The notes beneath the pieces are model-generated. The model was not told the origin of the DNA and made no database searches. It worked only from the letters and a program-made list of their open reading frames with translations. Shown here piece by piece: positions 6,428 to 15,020 of a DNA stretch of 21,212 nt. Position 1 is the stretch's first letter. Each line of letters begins with the position of its first letter. The position numbers and the translations under genes were made by a program. Location: IMG/VR virus record IMGVR_UViG_3300027608_000191, positions 1-21,212 of that record; one strand, 5' to 3'. The stretch is from a virus.

Positions 6428-7862
6428 TCTCAATCCTTTAAATATAACAGTATCCGATATTGAAATAGAAAAATTCAATAAAAGGGATAAGATGAGTCTG
6501 CTGCCTCAGTTCATGGAATTGACCATATATCAATCTATGTTTGAGCCTACTATAAAAGGCGAGATGCTTATCAATGATCCTATCGGACTGTTCGTCAATT
6601 ATCCTTTCACGGGTGAAGAGCTAATAATAGTGACATATGATCAGGTCAACACTGGTAGCAGCGATACATCCGCCTCCGCGGGAAGCTATTTTCAAGACGT
6701 TAGCCCAAATAAGACCAACCAATTAAAATTCATAATAAAAGGTGTCCGTAATATCATCATCGGCGATAGAGCAAGATCGCTGATGTATATCGTTGATCTT
6801 GCAAGCCCTCAATTGCTTCAGAACATGAGAAAATACGTATCTCATGCTTTTAATGATCTAGTCGAAGACATGGCAGAGAAAGTATATGATGAGTATATCG
6901 CAGATGAGACGACCAAACAATATAAAATACCTAGGAAACCTTTTGTCAAGGAGACATCAGTCAAGGTACGTAATATGGTTGTTCCCAACATAAGGCCTTT
7001 CCATGCTATAAGTTGGCTAGCAAAACATGCTGTCGCAAAAGAAAACGATAGGCATTTCCTATATCTATTCTTCGAAGATCTAAAGCAATTTAACTTCATC
7101 ACGATGCAGCAGATCATAGAAGATGCTTTAAAGATAAAAGACACGTTGAAGAAAAACAAATATAGGTATATCTCAGATATTGCTAGCTTATCTAAATCAG
7201 TGACAGGAGATTCTAATCAAGATCTCCGCGTCATCACTAACATCGTAAATAATAAGAGGTTCTCTTCTTTAGAAAAGATACCGGGAGGATACTATCAGAA
7301 TGAATTGTTCGAGATCAATATGTTACAGAAAGCATATGCAAGCACTCCTACAGAATTAAATGAATCTAACTTATATGATGCTAACATTCCTACATTAGCA
7401 CCTTCTACTTTAAACACTCCTGATTACATCAAGTATGTAAAGAATGAGAAGATAGAAAAAGAATACTCAAACCGGGTCCGTTATATAATAAACAATTTTC
7501 CTGATGCTGATGGTCAAGGTATGGATCAACCTACCTATAGACGTAAGTTTGGAAATGTGACTAAATACATGAATGCTATGAACCAGATCGATCTGACAAT
7601 CACCGTTCCAGCAAACATGGATCTAAGAGCAGGTCAAGTGATATACTGTGACATACCAGAAAATCACGGATTCAATACCGTTGAAATAGATAAGTATATA
7701 TCCGGGTTATTCATCATATCAGAAGTCAAACAAGTGATAATGCAGGGTAGTTTGGCTGCGACAACTTTACGAATATATAAAGATGGATATCTCAATAGTC
7801 TTTTCGAGTCATCATTATACAATTCTACAGGCAGAGGTACAGGATTGCAGGGTCCAGTTTAA
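6420..7862 (+). CDS. 27: gp27-like baseplate hub protein
   Basis: The 480-aa product has the tube-like hub pattern: FMELTIYQSMFEPTIKGEMLINDP (about 31-54), then LFVNYPFTGEELIIVTY. A helical middle follows (FHAISWLAKHAVAKENDRHFLYLFFEDLKQFNF), then C-terminal strands with DLTITVPANMDLRAGQVIYCDIP and YISGLFIISEVKQVI. This matches T4 gp27 and related gpD/VgrG-like hubs, which form the trimeric ring holding the spike. T4 gp27 is 391 aa; the extra length is mostly in the middle helical region. The stop shares one base with the start of the gp5-like gene (TAATG), as expected for partners needed in equal amounts. Confidence 0.83.
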   Translation: MANLNPLNITVSDIEIEKFNKRDKMSLLPQFMELTIYQSMFEPTIKGEMLINDPIGLFVNYPFTGEELIIVTYDQVNTGSSDTSASAGSYFQDVSPNKTNQLKFIIKGVRNIIIGDRARSLMYIVDLASPQLLQNMRKYVSHAFNDLVEDMAEKVYDEYIADETTKQYKIPRKPFVKETSVKVRNMVVPNIRPFHAISWLAKHAVAKENDRHFLYLFFEDLKQFNFITMQQIIEDALKIKDTLKKNKYRYISDIASLSKSVTGDSNQDLRVITNIVNNKRFSSLEKIPGGYYQNELFEINMLQKAYASTPTELNESNLYDANIPTLAPSTLNTPDYIKYVKNEKIEKEYSNRVRYIINNFPDADGQGMDQPTYRRKFGNVTKYMNAMNQIDLTITVPANMDLRAGQVIYCDIPENHGFNTVEIDKYISGLFIISEVKQVIMQGSLAATTLRIYKDGYLNSLFESSLYNSTGRGTGLQGPV

Positions 7863-8833
7863 TGATCAATGACGATTTTTATGGCGACAGATTTAGGTGG
7901 TTTACAGGTGTCGTGAAAGATGTCGGTTTCGATGGCCGCGTGAGAGTTAGGATATTCGGGATCCATCATACAGAAGATATTGTCAGAGTCTCTGACGGAG
8001 ATCTTCCCTGGGCTATTGTATTGTTTCCCACTACTGGCGGACAGACATCTGGGGGCAATGCTAATCATGGCCTAGTGAACGGCACTTGGGTAGCGGGATT
8101 CTTTGCTGATGGTGAAGATTCTCAACAACCGATCATCATGGGAGTAATCAATGGAGGTCAAGGTTCTGTAAATAATTCTCCTGGGGGACAAGCACCTCCA
8201 ACAAAAAATTCTGATAGCGGTTTACTTATTACGCCAGATACAGGTGGGACTCCTACAGATACGACACAGACGCCATCTACGACTCAACTCACAGGTTCAG
8301 GCAATCCTCAGAAGGTATACAATTTCTTCTGGGAAAAGATCAAAGCAAGCGGAGCAGTCGGCGAAGGGGCATCTTTAAAAGCTATATGTGCTGGTATAGT
8401 CGGAAACCTCCAAGGTGAGTCTGGGCCTAGCATAGATCCTACAGCTTCTAATGGCAACACTATCGGAATAGCTCAATGGTTGGGTCCTAGAAAAGCAGAA
8501 TTAGCTAGACAATGTGGATTGACAAGCATAGGAAAAAGCAATGCTCCATCTTTAGAAAAACAATTAGATTATCTTTGGTGGGAACTCACTGAAGGAGATG
8601 AGAGAGTACATTTTAAAAAATTATTAACATCTCAAAATATCGAAGATGCAACTGCTAATGCTATAATGTTCGAACGAGATGAATCTACTATCGTCCCGGG
8701 AACAGGGACTTCTAAACAAAATCCTCCTAAATCATTAGGATATTCTGATAGGAGTCACCCTGTATATAAAAACAAGTTAGCATTTGCTATGAAAGCATAT
8801 TCTTCGCTCTCATATACTGGAGGTGTGTCATGA
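7862..8833 (+). CDS. 5: gp5-like spike base: OB fold fused to phage tail lysozyme
   Basis: Residues 1-100 form the gp5 N-terminal OB domain (FRWFTGVVKDVGFDGRVRVRI, DLPWAIVLFPTTGG, NGTWVAGFFADGEDSQQPIIMGVING), which sits in the gp27 ring. Residues 101-147 are a Gly/Thr/Pro-rich linker. Residues 148-320 match the Phage_lysozyme2 family: KAICAGIVGNLQGESG with probable catalytic Glu186, then NTIGIAQWLGPRKAEL and LDYLWWEL. It would cut peptidoglycan during injection. T4 gp5 places a different lysozyme between the OB fold and the beta-helix in one chain of 575 aa. Here the chain ends after the lysozyme, and the beta-helix lies two genes downstream. The gene ends within the next start (ATGA). Confidence 0.86.
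   Translation: MINDDFYGDRFRWFTGVVKDVGFDGRVRVRIFGIHHTEDIVRVSDGDLPWAIVLFPTTGGQTSGGNANHGLVNGTWVAGFFADGEDSQQPIIMGVINGGQGSVNNSPGGQAPPTKNSDSGLLITPDTGGTPTDTTQTPSTTQLTGSGNPQKVYNFFWEKIKASGAVGEGASLKAICAGIVGNLQGESGPSIDPTASNGNTIGIAQWLGPRKAELARQCGLTSIGKSNAPSLEKQLDYLWWELTEGDERVHFKKLLTSQNIEDATANAIMFERDESTIVPGTGTSKQNPPKSLGYSDRSHPVYKNKLAFAMKAYSSLSYTGGVS
8819..8823 (+). promoter_or_regulatory. Strong ribosome binding site for the 126-aa gene
   Basis: GGAGG ends 6 bases before the ATG at 8830, inside the end of the gp5-like gene. It is among the best Shine-Dalgarno matches in the window and supports both the start and the reality of this small gene. Confidence 0.7.
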
Positions 8834-9210
8834 AGAACGTGTCTCCTGAAGCATTATCATATTGTAAGAATTTCTTTTTCACTTTTTCTAATACTCGTAG
8901 GAATGAATCTGTGAATCTAAACGATTATGCTAGCGCAACATTCATCATAGATGTCGATGGCAGGATATATCAAGGTGCAGAAGCTAAAGAAGATGCGGCA
9001 TCAGTCATTCTCATCGGCGGGACAAAGAAATTCATAAATGAGAAAGCTTTAACGGTACCTTCATATTACTACGTCACGCAGCAACAGAAGATCACTCTAT
9101 ATAAAGCGATGAAGTTGCTTTCTACATTCACTCATTCTGCACAGATACAGAGTGATAACGAACAATTACAGAGATCTATTTCAGCTCTATACTTAAATTT
9201 TTGTGGGTAA
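8830..9210 (+). CDS. Small amidase-like protein lacking zinc ligands, in spike operon
   Basis: The 126-aa product reads like an N-acetylmuramoyl-L-alanine amidase (Amidase_2/T7 lysozyme fold) whose active site has decayed. FFFTFSNTR (15-23) aligns with the family's FVHCSAT strand, ATFIIDVDGRIYQG (36-49) with YHFVIDRDGTIYQGR, SVILIGGTKKF (58-68) with the CLVGG strand, and VTQQQKITLYKAMKLL (82-97) with the following TPAQ helix. The two histidines and the third ligand (His/Cys) of the zinc site are absent: Thr/Phe and Thr replace the His positions, and SDNEQL replaces the GH-containing end. A structural role in the spike, or peptidoglycan binding without cleavage, is therefore more likely than hydrolysis. 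It sits between the lysozyme and needle genes, with 4-base overlap upstream and a 3-base gap downstream. The fold assignment is by eye. Confidence 0.62.
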   Translation: MKNVSPEALSYCKNFFFTFSNTRRNESVNLNDYASATFIIDVDGRIYQGAEAKEDAASVILIGGTKKFINEKALTVPSYYYVTQQQKITLYKAMKLLSTFTHSAQIQSDNEQLQRSISALYLNFCG

Positions 9211-9213
9211 CAT

Positions 9214-11094
9214 ATGTCTATCAATCCAGAATCGTTTACATCAGATCCTCTATCAAATAAACAAATCACTAATAGAGAAGGTGATGGTGTCAGCAGATCA
9301 ACTGCTCCTCAAAATATAGTTGCAGGAAATCCTGCACCCTATTATGAAGTGTCTGTAAAGGATAAACCGAGCACGGGCAGCGATCAGACGATCACACATA
9401 CAGGACCCGGAGTAGGCATCGCAGGTGGAGTCGGCGATCCTAGCGACATGCAAGGATTCGTTTCTGCGACAGGAAACAAGATACTAATTGACAATAACTT
9501 TGGTTCTGATACAATAACATTACAACACCATTCTGGCGCTACTATCATGATAGATGCGGATGGTTCTATCCATATGATATCTTCTGGCAAGAAGGGTGTA
9601 GGCCTTATCGCTCCAAAAGGTGATGCTACTGTATTTGCAAGAAACCATCTGATTCTAAAAGCTGACGGCAGGATAACGATTGAGACAGACGGCGATCTTG
9701 ATTTCAATGTCGGCGGCAATCTAGGATTACATGTACGTGGTGACATGATAACATCTGTCCGAGGTTCTTCAGAAGAATCTATCGAAGGAAGCAAAGTATT
9801 TGAAGTAGCAAAAGACATGAGCACGATGATCGCAGGTGACAACAGGATAACGTCTGCAGGTAAGACGAAGATACAATCATCGCAGAGCATTGACATGGAC
9901 GCAGGCCTAGATATCTTCGTTAGGAGCGATGCTGCTATCTCGATGCAAGCACAGAAAGAATTCACAGCATTGTCTTTGACTGACATGAATCTAGGAACAA
10001 AGACGAAGTTTACAGCGCTCGCTACAGGTGACATGAACTTAGGTTCGAAGGCAAAGGTTATTGCTAAGTCATCAGGTAATATGAGCATAGAATCAGGTGG
10101 CACATTTGATGTCAAAGCAGCTAGCACGACCAAGATATCATCCGGGGGTGACGCATCTATCCATTCTGCTTCTACTGTAGATGTGTTAGGTAGCGGAAAG
10201 ATTCAGATCAAAGGATCTGCCACTGACGTTCAGGTAGGAGGATCTCCTAGCCTTTCGGCTCCATCTGATCCTGCAGATCCAGGAGAAGCATCTTTAGCTC
10301 AGTATGCCCCAGCAGAGACTATCATCGATAACATAACAACACAGAGAACCGCACCTGATTTTCCTAAGAATTCGAAGAAGATGTCCAAGGAAGAATTCTC
10401 TCTCTATAAGAACGAAGGCGGGACGCCGAACCAGATCGCTGAAGGCGCTGCATCAGGTAATTCTGGTGCTGGAATTGTTCCTGAGATCGTAGATACGGGA
10501 ATGAGTGCAGAATCTGCATCTGAAGGTGATTATGACAGGCCTGCAGGAGCAGTCACGGGTACTGGGACCGCAGAGAAAAATCCAACACCCATGCCTTCAT
10601 CAATATATAACTCAAGCGAAAAGATATCAAGACATGTCACTGTCGGCATGATATTAGATCTGAGAGATTGTCCTGCGTCTCAACATAAAGCAGTACTCAC
10701 AGAAGCAATGAATATTGCATGGAATATATTAGATCCTCTATTTGAGAAGTTCGGATCTAGGATGAAGATAACTAGCTGGTATAGGACATCTAAATCTACA
10801 TCTAAGCACACGACCGGAGGAGCAGTAGATCTCAGATGTTCTAACAAAGATGATACTTCATTTACAGCACAGATAGCTGCATATGTGAGGGATAATCTTC
10901 CGTACAGCAGGATATATCTAGAAAAGAATGATTCTCCTGGTATTCATGTACATCTCGAATCTGCTCAACCAGGACAGCCTGGCGGCGGATTAGTCATCAC
11001 TTGTGCTGATCCAGGTTGCAAAAATTCACAACCAGGATTGCAATTATCCTATGCACAAGCTGCTTTAAGGGGAAGAGTGGGAACCTATGGTTGA
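9214..11094 (+). CDS. Spike beta-helix protein with C-terminal M15 peptidase domain
   Basis: A 626-aa protein. Residues about 85-345 are short repeating strands rich in Gly, Asp and Ser (GNKILIDNNFGSDTITLQHHSG, DGRITIETDGDLDFNVGGNL, SIDMDAGLDIFV), the pattern of the gp5 C-terminal/VgrG triple-stranded beta-helix that forms the membrane-piercing needle. After a flexible linker, residues 470-590 match Peptidase_M15_3: KITSWYRTS, KHTTGGAVDLR (His532, Asp539), and GIHVHLE (His578/His580) as zinc ligands or catalytic residues. M15 enzymes cut peptide cross-links in the cell wall. The final 35 residues contain two cysteines (CADPGC). It follows the amidase-like gene by 3 bases and overlaps the next gene by 8. 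It supplies the needle missing from the gp5-like gene. Confidence 0.85.
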   Translation: MSINPESFTSDPLSNKQITNREGDGVSRSTAPQNIVAGNPAPYYEVSVKDKPSTGSDQTITHTGPGVGIAGGVGDPSDMQGFVSATGNKILIDNNFGSDTITLQHHSGATIMIDADGSIHMISSGKKGVGLIAPKGDATVFARNHLILKADGRITIETDGDLDFNVGGNLGLHVRGDMITSVRGSSEESIEGSKVFEVAKDMSTMIAGDNRITSAGKTKIQSSQSIDMDAGLDIFVRSDAAISMQAQKEFTALSLTDMNLGTKTKFTALATGDMNLGSKAKVIAKSSGNMSIESGGTFDVKAASTTKISSGGDASIHSASTVDVLGSGKIQIKGSATDVQVGGSPSLSAPSDPADPGEASLAQYAPAETIIDNITTQRTAPDFPKNSKKMSKEEFSLYKNEGGTPNQIAEGAASGNSGAGIVPEIVDTGMSAESASEGDYDRPAGAVTGTGTAEKNPTPMPSSIYNSSEKISRHVTVGMILDLRDCPASQHKAVLTEAMNIAWNILDPLFEKFGSRMKITSWYRTSKSTSKHTTGGAVDLRCSNKDDTSFTAQIAAYVRDNLPYSRIYLEKNDSPGIHVHLESAQPGQPGGGLVITCADPGCKNSQPGLQLSYAQAALRGRVGTYG

Positions 11095-12778
11095 TATTAC
11101 TTTTACAGAAGACATATCTTCTGGCAATTTAGATCTCGCTGCTAGTCAAGCTAGAGCTAAGGCATACACACAAGCGATTGCTGATGCTGCTAATCAGACA
11201 GCAACAGGAACTTTTAAATTACCAGATACAAGCACGTTTACGTATACTGCATATCCTGCTTCTCAAACAACAGGATCGTCACCTCCTGCAGGATCTTCTA
11301 GCGGCAGCAATCAGATTTTAAACAGTGATATCACAGCAGCAATGCAAAGAGGTGATATACAGAGACCTGGATTCTATGGCAATCAAGAATTAAAAGAATC
11401 TAATGATTTTTTTAATACAGCAATCAACATAGGAGCACAATTATTAGGAGTTGCTGCTGCATTGAAATTAGCAGGACCTCCGCCTGTCAACTATGTACGT
11501 ACTCCTCAAAATTATATCCTCACTGATCTAGAAAAAGCTGTTATCCTATCTAAATCTACTGAGCTCGCTTCTTTTGGAGTCGTTCCTCAAGATACCTTAG
11601 AGAATTTCTTTTACATACTTGCAGCAAACCAGAACCAGAACGATCTCGAATATATCGCAAATGTTATCGGAATTCCTGATCTTGGACAGCCGAGATATAT
11701 CAGAAACATAAGAGACATCACTCAGATACAAGATATCTATAAGGTCGGATATTTAGCAAACGGAATCGCATCTGTTAATCAAAGGTATGCACCACAATAT
11801 ACCAATATACAACGATATGATGATTATACTCAGAGCAGTGGTGGAGATATCTTATCTGCGGCAGCTCTCGGAATATCATTGGGTGTGATAGGCCCGTCTA
11901 TCATCGAGACAGCTGGAATATACAATGCACATTCAGGCATCCTCAAGAATGCTCCTGCATTATCGACTGCTGCAATCAACCAATCTATCAACCTATATTC
12001 TGGATTATCGAGCGGCATCGCTTTGGATCCTAATACGATCAGTGCTGTCTTGAATCCAACAGCTACCATACAATCACAGGCTACGATGATAGCAGCTTCA
12101 GCAATCACCAGCCTCCTAGGAGCAACACCTCTAGGAGGTGTGCTAAGTTCTTTAGGACCCTTGGGTGGAATTGCTATGGGAGTCCTGTTACAACAAGTCG
12201 GAGGCAATGCAGTAGGTAGCTTCATGTCTGAGGTATTGACGGGGAAAAGGATCGCATCTTCAACGATAGCAAATAATCCTATGCTGACACCACCTTCTAT
12301 GGCGGGTAAGAGTTTCTTCGGTGAGGCTCCGATATCGCTTCCTGCAGTCGATCAAGTGTTCTGTAGGAAGATAGGAGCATTCGGGGCTCCTAGCGGCGGC
12401 ACGGGCGTTGTTAGTTTTGGAATGCAGAATTTTGCCTCCATGGGCGGATCTTTATCTATCGCATCTGTAGTATCTAACCTAGTGACAGGATCATCTGCTA
12501 TACCATCACCGACTACTTTTTATGGACAGCAAGTAGCAACGATGACATCCGACCTTTGCAACAATATGAACGTCCCTATAACATCTATGATCGAGATGAG
12601 AAGATCAGACAATGCTATACCATTGATGCTCGGGATGAGTGCTGTGATGGTCGGAGAGAACTTCTCTCCATTTGGGTCTAAACCTATGACACAAGGATGG
12701 GCATTAGCATCTTCTACTGCTAATGACATCCAAAAATACAATCCGCAATATCTAAATGCTTGTCGGACATCATTATAA
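11087..12778 (+). CDS. 563-aa hydrophobic tail/hub protein, function unknown
   Basis: No family recognised. Residues 1-100 are polar, Ala/Thr/Ser/Gly-rich and likely flexible. Hydrophobic segments occur at about 113-130 (IGAQLLGVAAALKLAG), 253-275 (ILSAAALGISLGVIGPSII) and 330-370 (MIAASAITSLLGATPLGGVL and following GIAMGVLL). A middle region (140-245) with LENFFYILAANQNQNDLEYIANVIGIPDLG looks globular and helical. The C-terminus has several Met/Ser-rich turns and four Cys residues. The gene overlaps the spike gene by 8 bases (ATGGTTGA) and ends just before the gp25 promoter box, so it belongs to the hub/spike set. Membrane insertion at the spike or a tape-measure-like role are both possible; nothing decides between them. 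Confidence 0.8.
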   Translation: MVDITFTEDISSGNLDLAASQARAKAYTQAIADAANQTATGTFKLPDTSTFTYTAYPASQTTGSSPPAGSSSGSNQILNSDITAAMQRGDIQRPGFYGNQELKESNDFFNTAINIGAQLLGVAAALKLAGPPPVNYVRTPQNYILTDLEKAVILSKSTELASFGVVPQDTLENFFYILAANQNQNDLEYIANVIGIPDLGQPRYIRNIRDITQIQDIYKVGYLANGIASVNQRYAPQYTNIQRYDDYTQSSGGDILSAAALGISLGVIGPSIIETAGIYNAHSGILKNAPALSTAAINQSINLYSGLSSGIALDPNTISAVLNPTATIQSQATMIAASAITSLLGATPLGGVLSSLGPLGGIAMGVLLQQVGGNAVGSFMSEVLTGKRIASSTIANNPMLTPPSMAGKSFFGEAPISLPAVDQVFCRKIGAFGAPSGGTGVVSFGMQNFASMGGSLSIASVVSNLVTGSSAIPSPTTFYGQQVATMTSDLCNNMNVPITSMIEMRRSDNAIPLMLGMSAVMVGENFSPFGSKPMTQGWALASSTANDIQKYNPQYLNACRTSL

Positions 12779-12781
12779 ATA
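12774..12781 (+). promoter_or_regulatory. Late promoter box immediately before gp25 (TATAAATA)
   Basis: An exact late promoter octamer spanning the stop codon region of the 563-aa gene, within a 17-base block identical to the one before gp48. T4 spacing would start RNA at about 12787, practically on the gp25 ATG at 12786. Confidence 0.72.
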
Positions 12782-12785
12782 TACG

Positions 12786-13175
12786 ATGGCAAGCACAGTA
12801 TTCTATTCAGATATACCCACTAATTTTGATATCCATCCTATAAAACAGGATATGGTATTGATAACCAATGAGGTTGCGGTAAAAAGATCTGTTAGAAATC
12901 TTTTATTGACAGATCCTTATGAGAGGTTCTTTAATCCAGGATTAGGTTCAGGTATACGCCAGACACTGTTTGAGAATATAAGTCAAGATAGTGAATATAT
13001 CTTAAAAGAAAAGATCGCAGAGACCATAAACAATTATGAACCTAGAGCTCGTCTTATAAGCGTAACTGCAAAGGGATTTCCTGATGATAATGCTTATGAA
13101 GTAACTATCGTATTTTCGCTAGTCAATAATATATCACCAATAACATTAGATTTCGTCTTAAGAAGAGTAAGATAA
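12786..13175 (+). CDS. 25: gp25-like baseplate wedge protein
   Basis: The 129-aa product (T4 gp25 is 132 aa) matches the GPW_gp25 family: VFYSDIPTNFDIHPIKQDMVLITNEVAVKRSVRNLLLTDPYERFFNPGLGSGIRQTLFE, with the typical ER(F)FNPGLGSGIR motif near residues 46-57, then an amphipathic helix and two C-terminal strands. gp25 lies at the wedge core, contacts gp53 and gp6, and helps set sheath assembly. I chose ATG 12786 rather than the in-frame ATG at 12756. The ten extra residues (MLVGHHYKYT) do not fit the family N-terminus, they overlap the upstream gene, and the late promoter falls between the two. No Shine-Dalgarno precedes either ATG. The stop is directly followed by the gp6 start. Confidence 0.92.
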   Translation: MASTVFYSDIPTNFDIHPIKQDMVLITNEVAVKRSVRNLLLTDPYERFFNPGLGSGIRQTLFENISQDSEYILKEKIAETINNYEPRARLISVTAKGFPDDNAYEVTIVFSLVNNISPITLDFVLRRVR

Positions 13176-15020
13176 ATGGCTAACACAGGATTCCTAGACG
13201 TATCAGAATTGAGTTTTGATGGCATCAAAAACAACCTCAAAACCTTTATGAAATCTAAGACACAATTTAAAGATTATGATTTTGAAGGATCTAATCTTAA
13301 TTCTCTGTTAGATGTATTGTCCTACAACACATACATGAATGCCTTTTATCTCAACATGATAGGCAGCGAGATGTTCTTAGACTCTTCACAATTAAGGAAT
13401 TCAGTCGTATCTCACGCAAAAGAATTAAACTACATACCTAGATCAAGAACATCAGCAAGAGCAAGAGTAATATTTTCAATAAACACCGGAGCTGATGCTC
13501 CTGACAATGTAGTGATCCCAGAAAATTATACCTTAAGATCAGTGGTTGATGGGATCAATATGGATTTTACGACCAATGAGCAGATAACGATCAATAGGAC
13601 TGATGGTGAGTATGTGACCGATCCTGTGTATATATATGAAGGAAAGATCGTATATGAATTCTTTACAGTAGACGGATCTGTTAGATATACTCTCAGTTCA
13701 TTGAATATCGATACGAACAGCATTCAAGTCACGGTGATCAACTCAGCATCGGATTCGTCGAATTCTGTATATACAAAAGCAGATACATTATACGGATTGA
13801 ATTCGAATTCACAAATATACTTCGTTCAAGGCTACAGTAACGATCAATATGAGATAGTATTTGGTGACGGGATTTCTGGCAAAGTATTGACTAACGGGAA
13901 CATAGTAAAAGTCAAATACAGATCTACTAACGGCGAGTTAGGCAATAAGGTTGTGTATTTTGCCCCTACTTCTAAAGTAGGAGATGCATCAACATATCCT
14001 GTGACTGTGACAACTAATATATCTGCAGCAGACGGTTCTGAGAGAGAAACAATAGAATCGATGAAGCTAAATGCTCCTAGACATTTTGCTGCTCAAAATA
14101 GGGCTGTCACCAAAGATGATTATACGACTCTAATCATTGAAAAGTACCCACAGATCAAGACAGTCAATGTATACGGAGGAGAGAATGCTGATCCTCCTCA
14201 GTACGGCAAGGTCATCATCAGCATGATTCCGTACGGAAATTTCCCTGTCGTCTCTACAGAACTAAAGACAGATATCATAGCCTATCTCAGATCAAAGAGC
14301 ATCACGACAGAACCTGTGATCAAAGATCCTGAATACATGTATATCGAGATCCAATCTATCATCAGCTACAATCCTTCATTGACTACTAAAAGCACACAGT
14401 CACTCAAATCAGACGTATTAAATCAGATAAAATCATATGAAGCTACATATCTGAATGATTTTGGAAATGATCTTCGCAAATCTAAATTATCTTCTATGAT
14501 TGATTCTGCAGATGCATCGATAGTCAGCAACCAGACGACACTTCGTGCAGTCTATATAATAACTCCTAGAAAAGGTACTCAACAGAGGATCAATTTCTCA
14601 TTTTCAAATCCTTTATCTAGGCCTTTGCGTGCCCCTTATATCATCAACGAGATCGAATGCGTCAGAAGCACACCATTCGATTATTTCAAAGATGGCGTAT
14701 ATTATAATGCTACTACATCTCAAGGTCAGGTCACGCTCAGCGATGACGGCAACGGAAAAATACGATTGTATTATATCGAGAGAAGAGAAGATACTACAAC
14801 CGGAATCGTCTCGATAGTTCAGCAGATATTAGAATCTGATATAGGGACTGTCAACTATATTACGGGTGAACTATCGTTCGATCTGAATCCTTATGATTAT
14901 GATACGAATATAAAGATATTTGGTAAAGTAATAAATGATGATATCGTAGTTCAAGAAAGCAAATATCTCAAGATAGATTATGACCAAATTGGGATAGCTG
15001 TAAGCACATATAGACAATAA
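13176..15020 (+). CDS. 6: gp6-like baseplate wedge protein (baseplate J type)
   Basis: The 614-aa protein (T4 gp6 is 660 aa) opens with the gp6 signature FLDVSELSFDGIKNNLKTFMKSKTQFKDYDFEGSNLNSLLDVLSYNTYMNAFYLNMIGSEMFLDSS split over residues 6-70, followed by LRNSVVSHAKELNYIPRSRTSARA. A central baseplate_J-like region has YEIVFGDGISGKVLTNGNIVKVKY (about 225-248), and a C-terminal part runs from the AVTKDDYTTLIIEKYPQI block. gp6 dimers form the ring that links all wedges of the T4 baseplate. The start is directly adjacent to the gp25 stop and the end shares a base with the next ATG (TAATG). No anomaly seen. Confidence 0.92.
   Translation: MANTGFLDVSELSFDGIKNNLKTFMKSKTQFKDYDFEGSNLNSLLDVLSYNTYMNAFYLNMIGSEMFLDSSQLRNSVVSHAKELNYIPRSRTSARARVIFSINTGADAPDNVVIPENYTLRSVVDGINMDFTTNEQITINRTDGEYVTDPVYIYEGKIVYEFFTVDGSVRYTLSSLNIDTNSIQVTVINSASDSSNSVYTKADTLYGLNSNSQIYFVQGYSNDQYEIVFGDGISGKVLTNGNIVKVKYRSTNGELGNKVVYFAPTSKVGDASTYPVTVTTNISAADGSERETIESMKLNAPRHFAAQNRAVTKDDYTTLIIEKYPQIKTVNVYGGENADPPQYGKVIISMIPYGNFPVVSTELKTDIIAYLRSKSITTEPVIKDPEYMYIEIQSIISYNPSLTTKSTQSLKSDVLNQIKSYEATYLNDFGNDLRKSKLSSMIDSADASIVSNQTTLRAVYIITPRKGTQQRINFSFSNPLSRPLRAPYIINEIECVRSTPFDYFKDGVYYNATTSQGQVTLSDDGNGKIRLYYIERREDTTTGIVSIVQQILESDIGTVNYITGELSFDLNPYDYDTNIKIFGKVINDDIVVQESKYLKIDYDQIGIAVSTYRQ

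Noticed and set aside
9384-10133. 249-codon open frame antisense to the spike gene
   Set aside because: It mirrors the beta-helix repeats, has no ribosome site or family motif, and the plus-strand protein is clearly real.
12756-12785. Earlier in-frame ATG giving gp25 ten extra residues
   Set aside because: The added MLVGHHYKYT does not fit the family N-terminus, overlaps the upstream gene, and lies before the late promoter.
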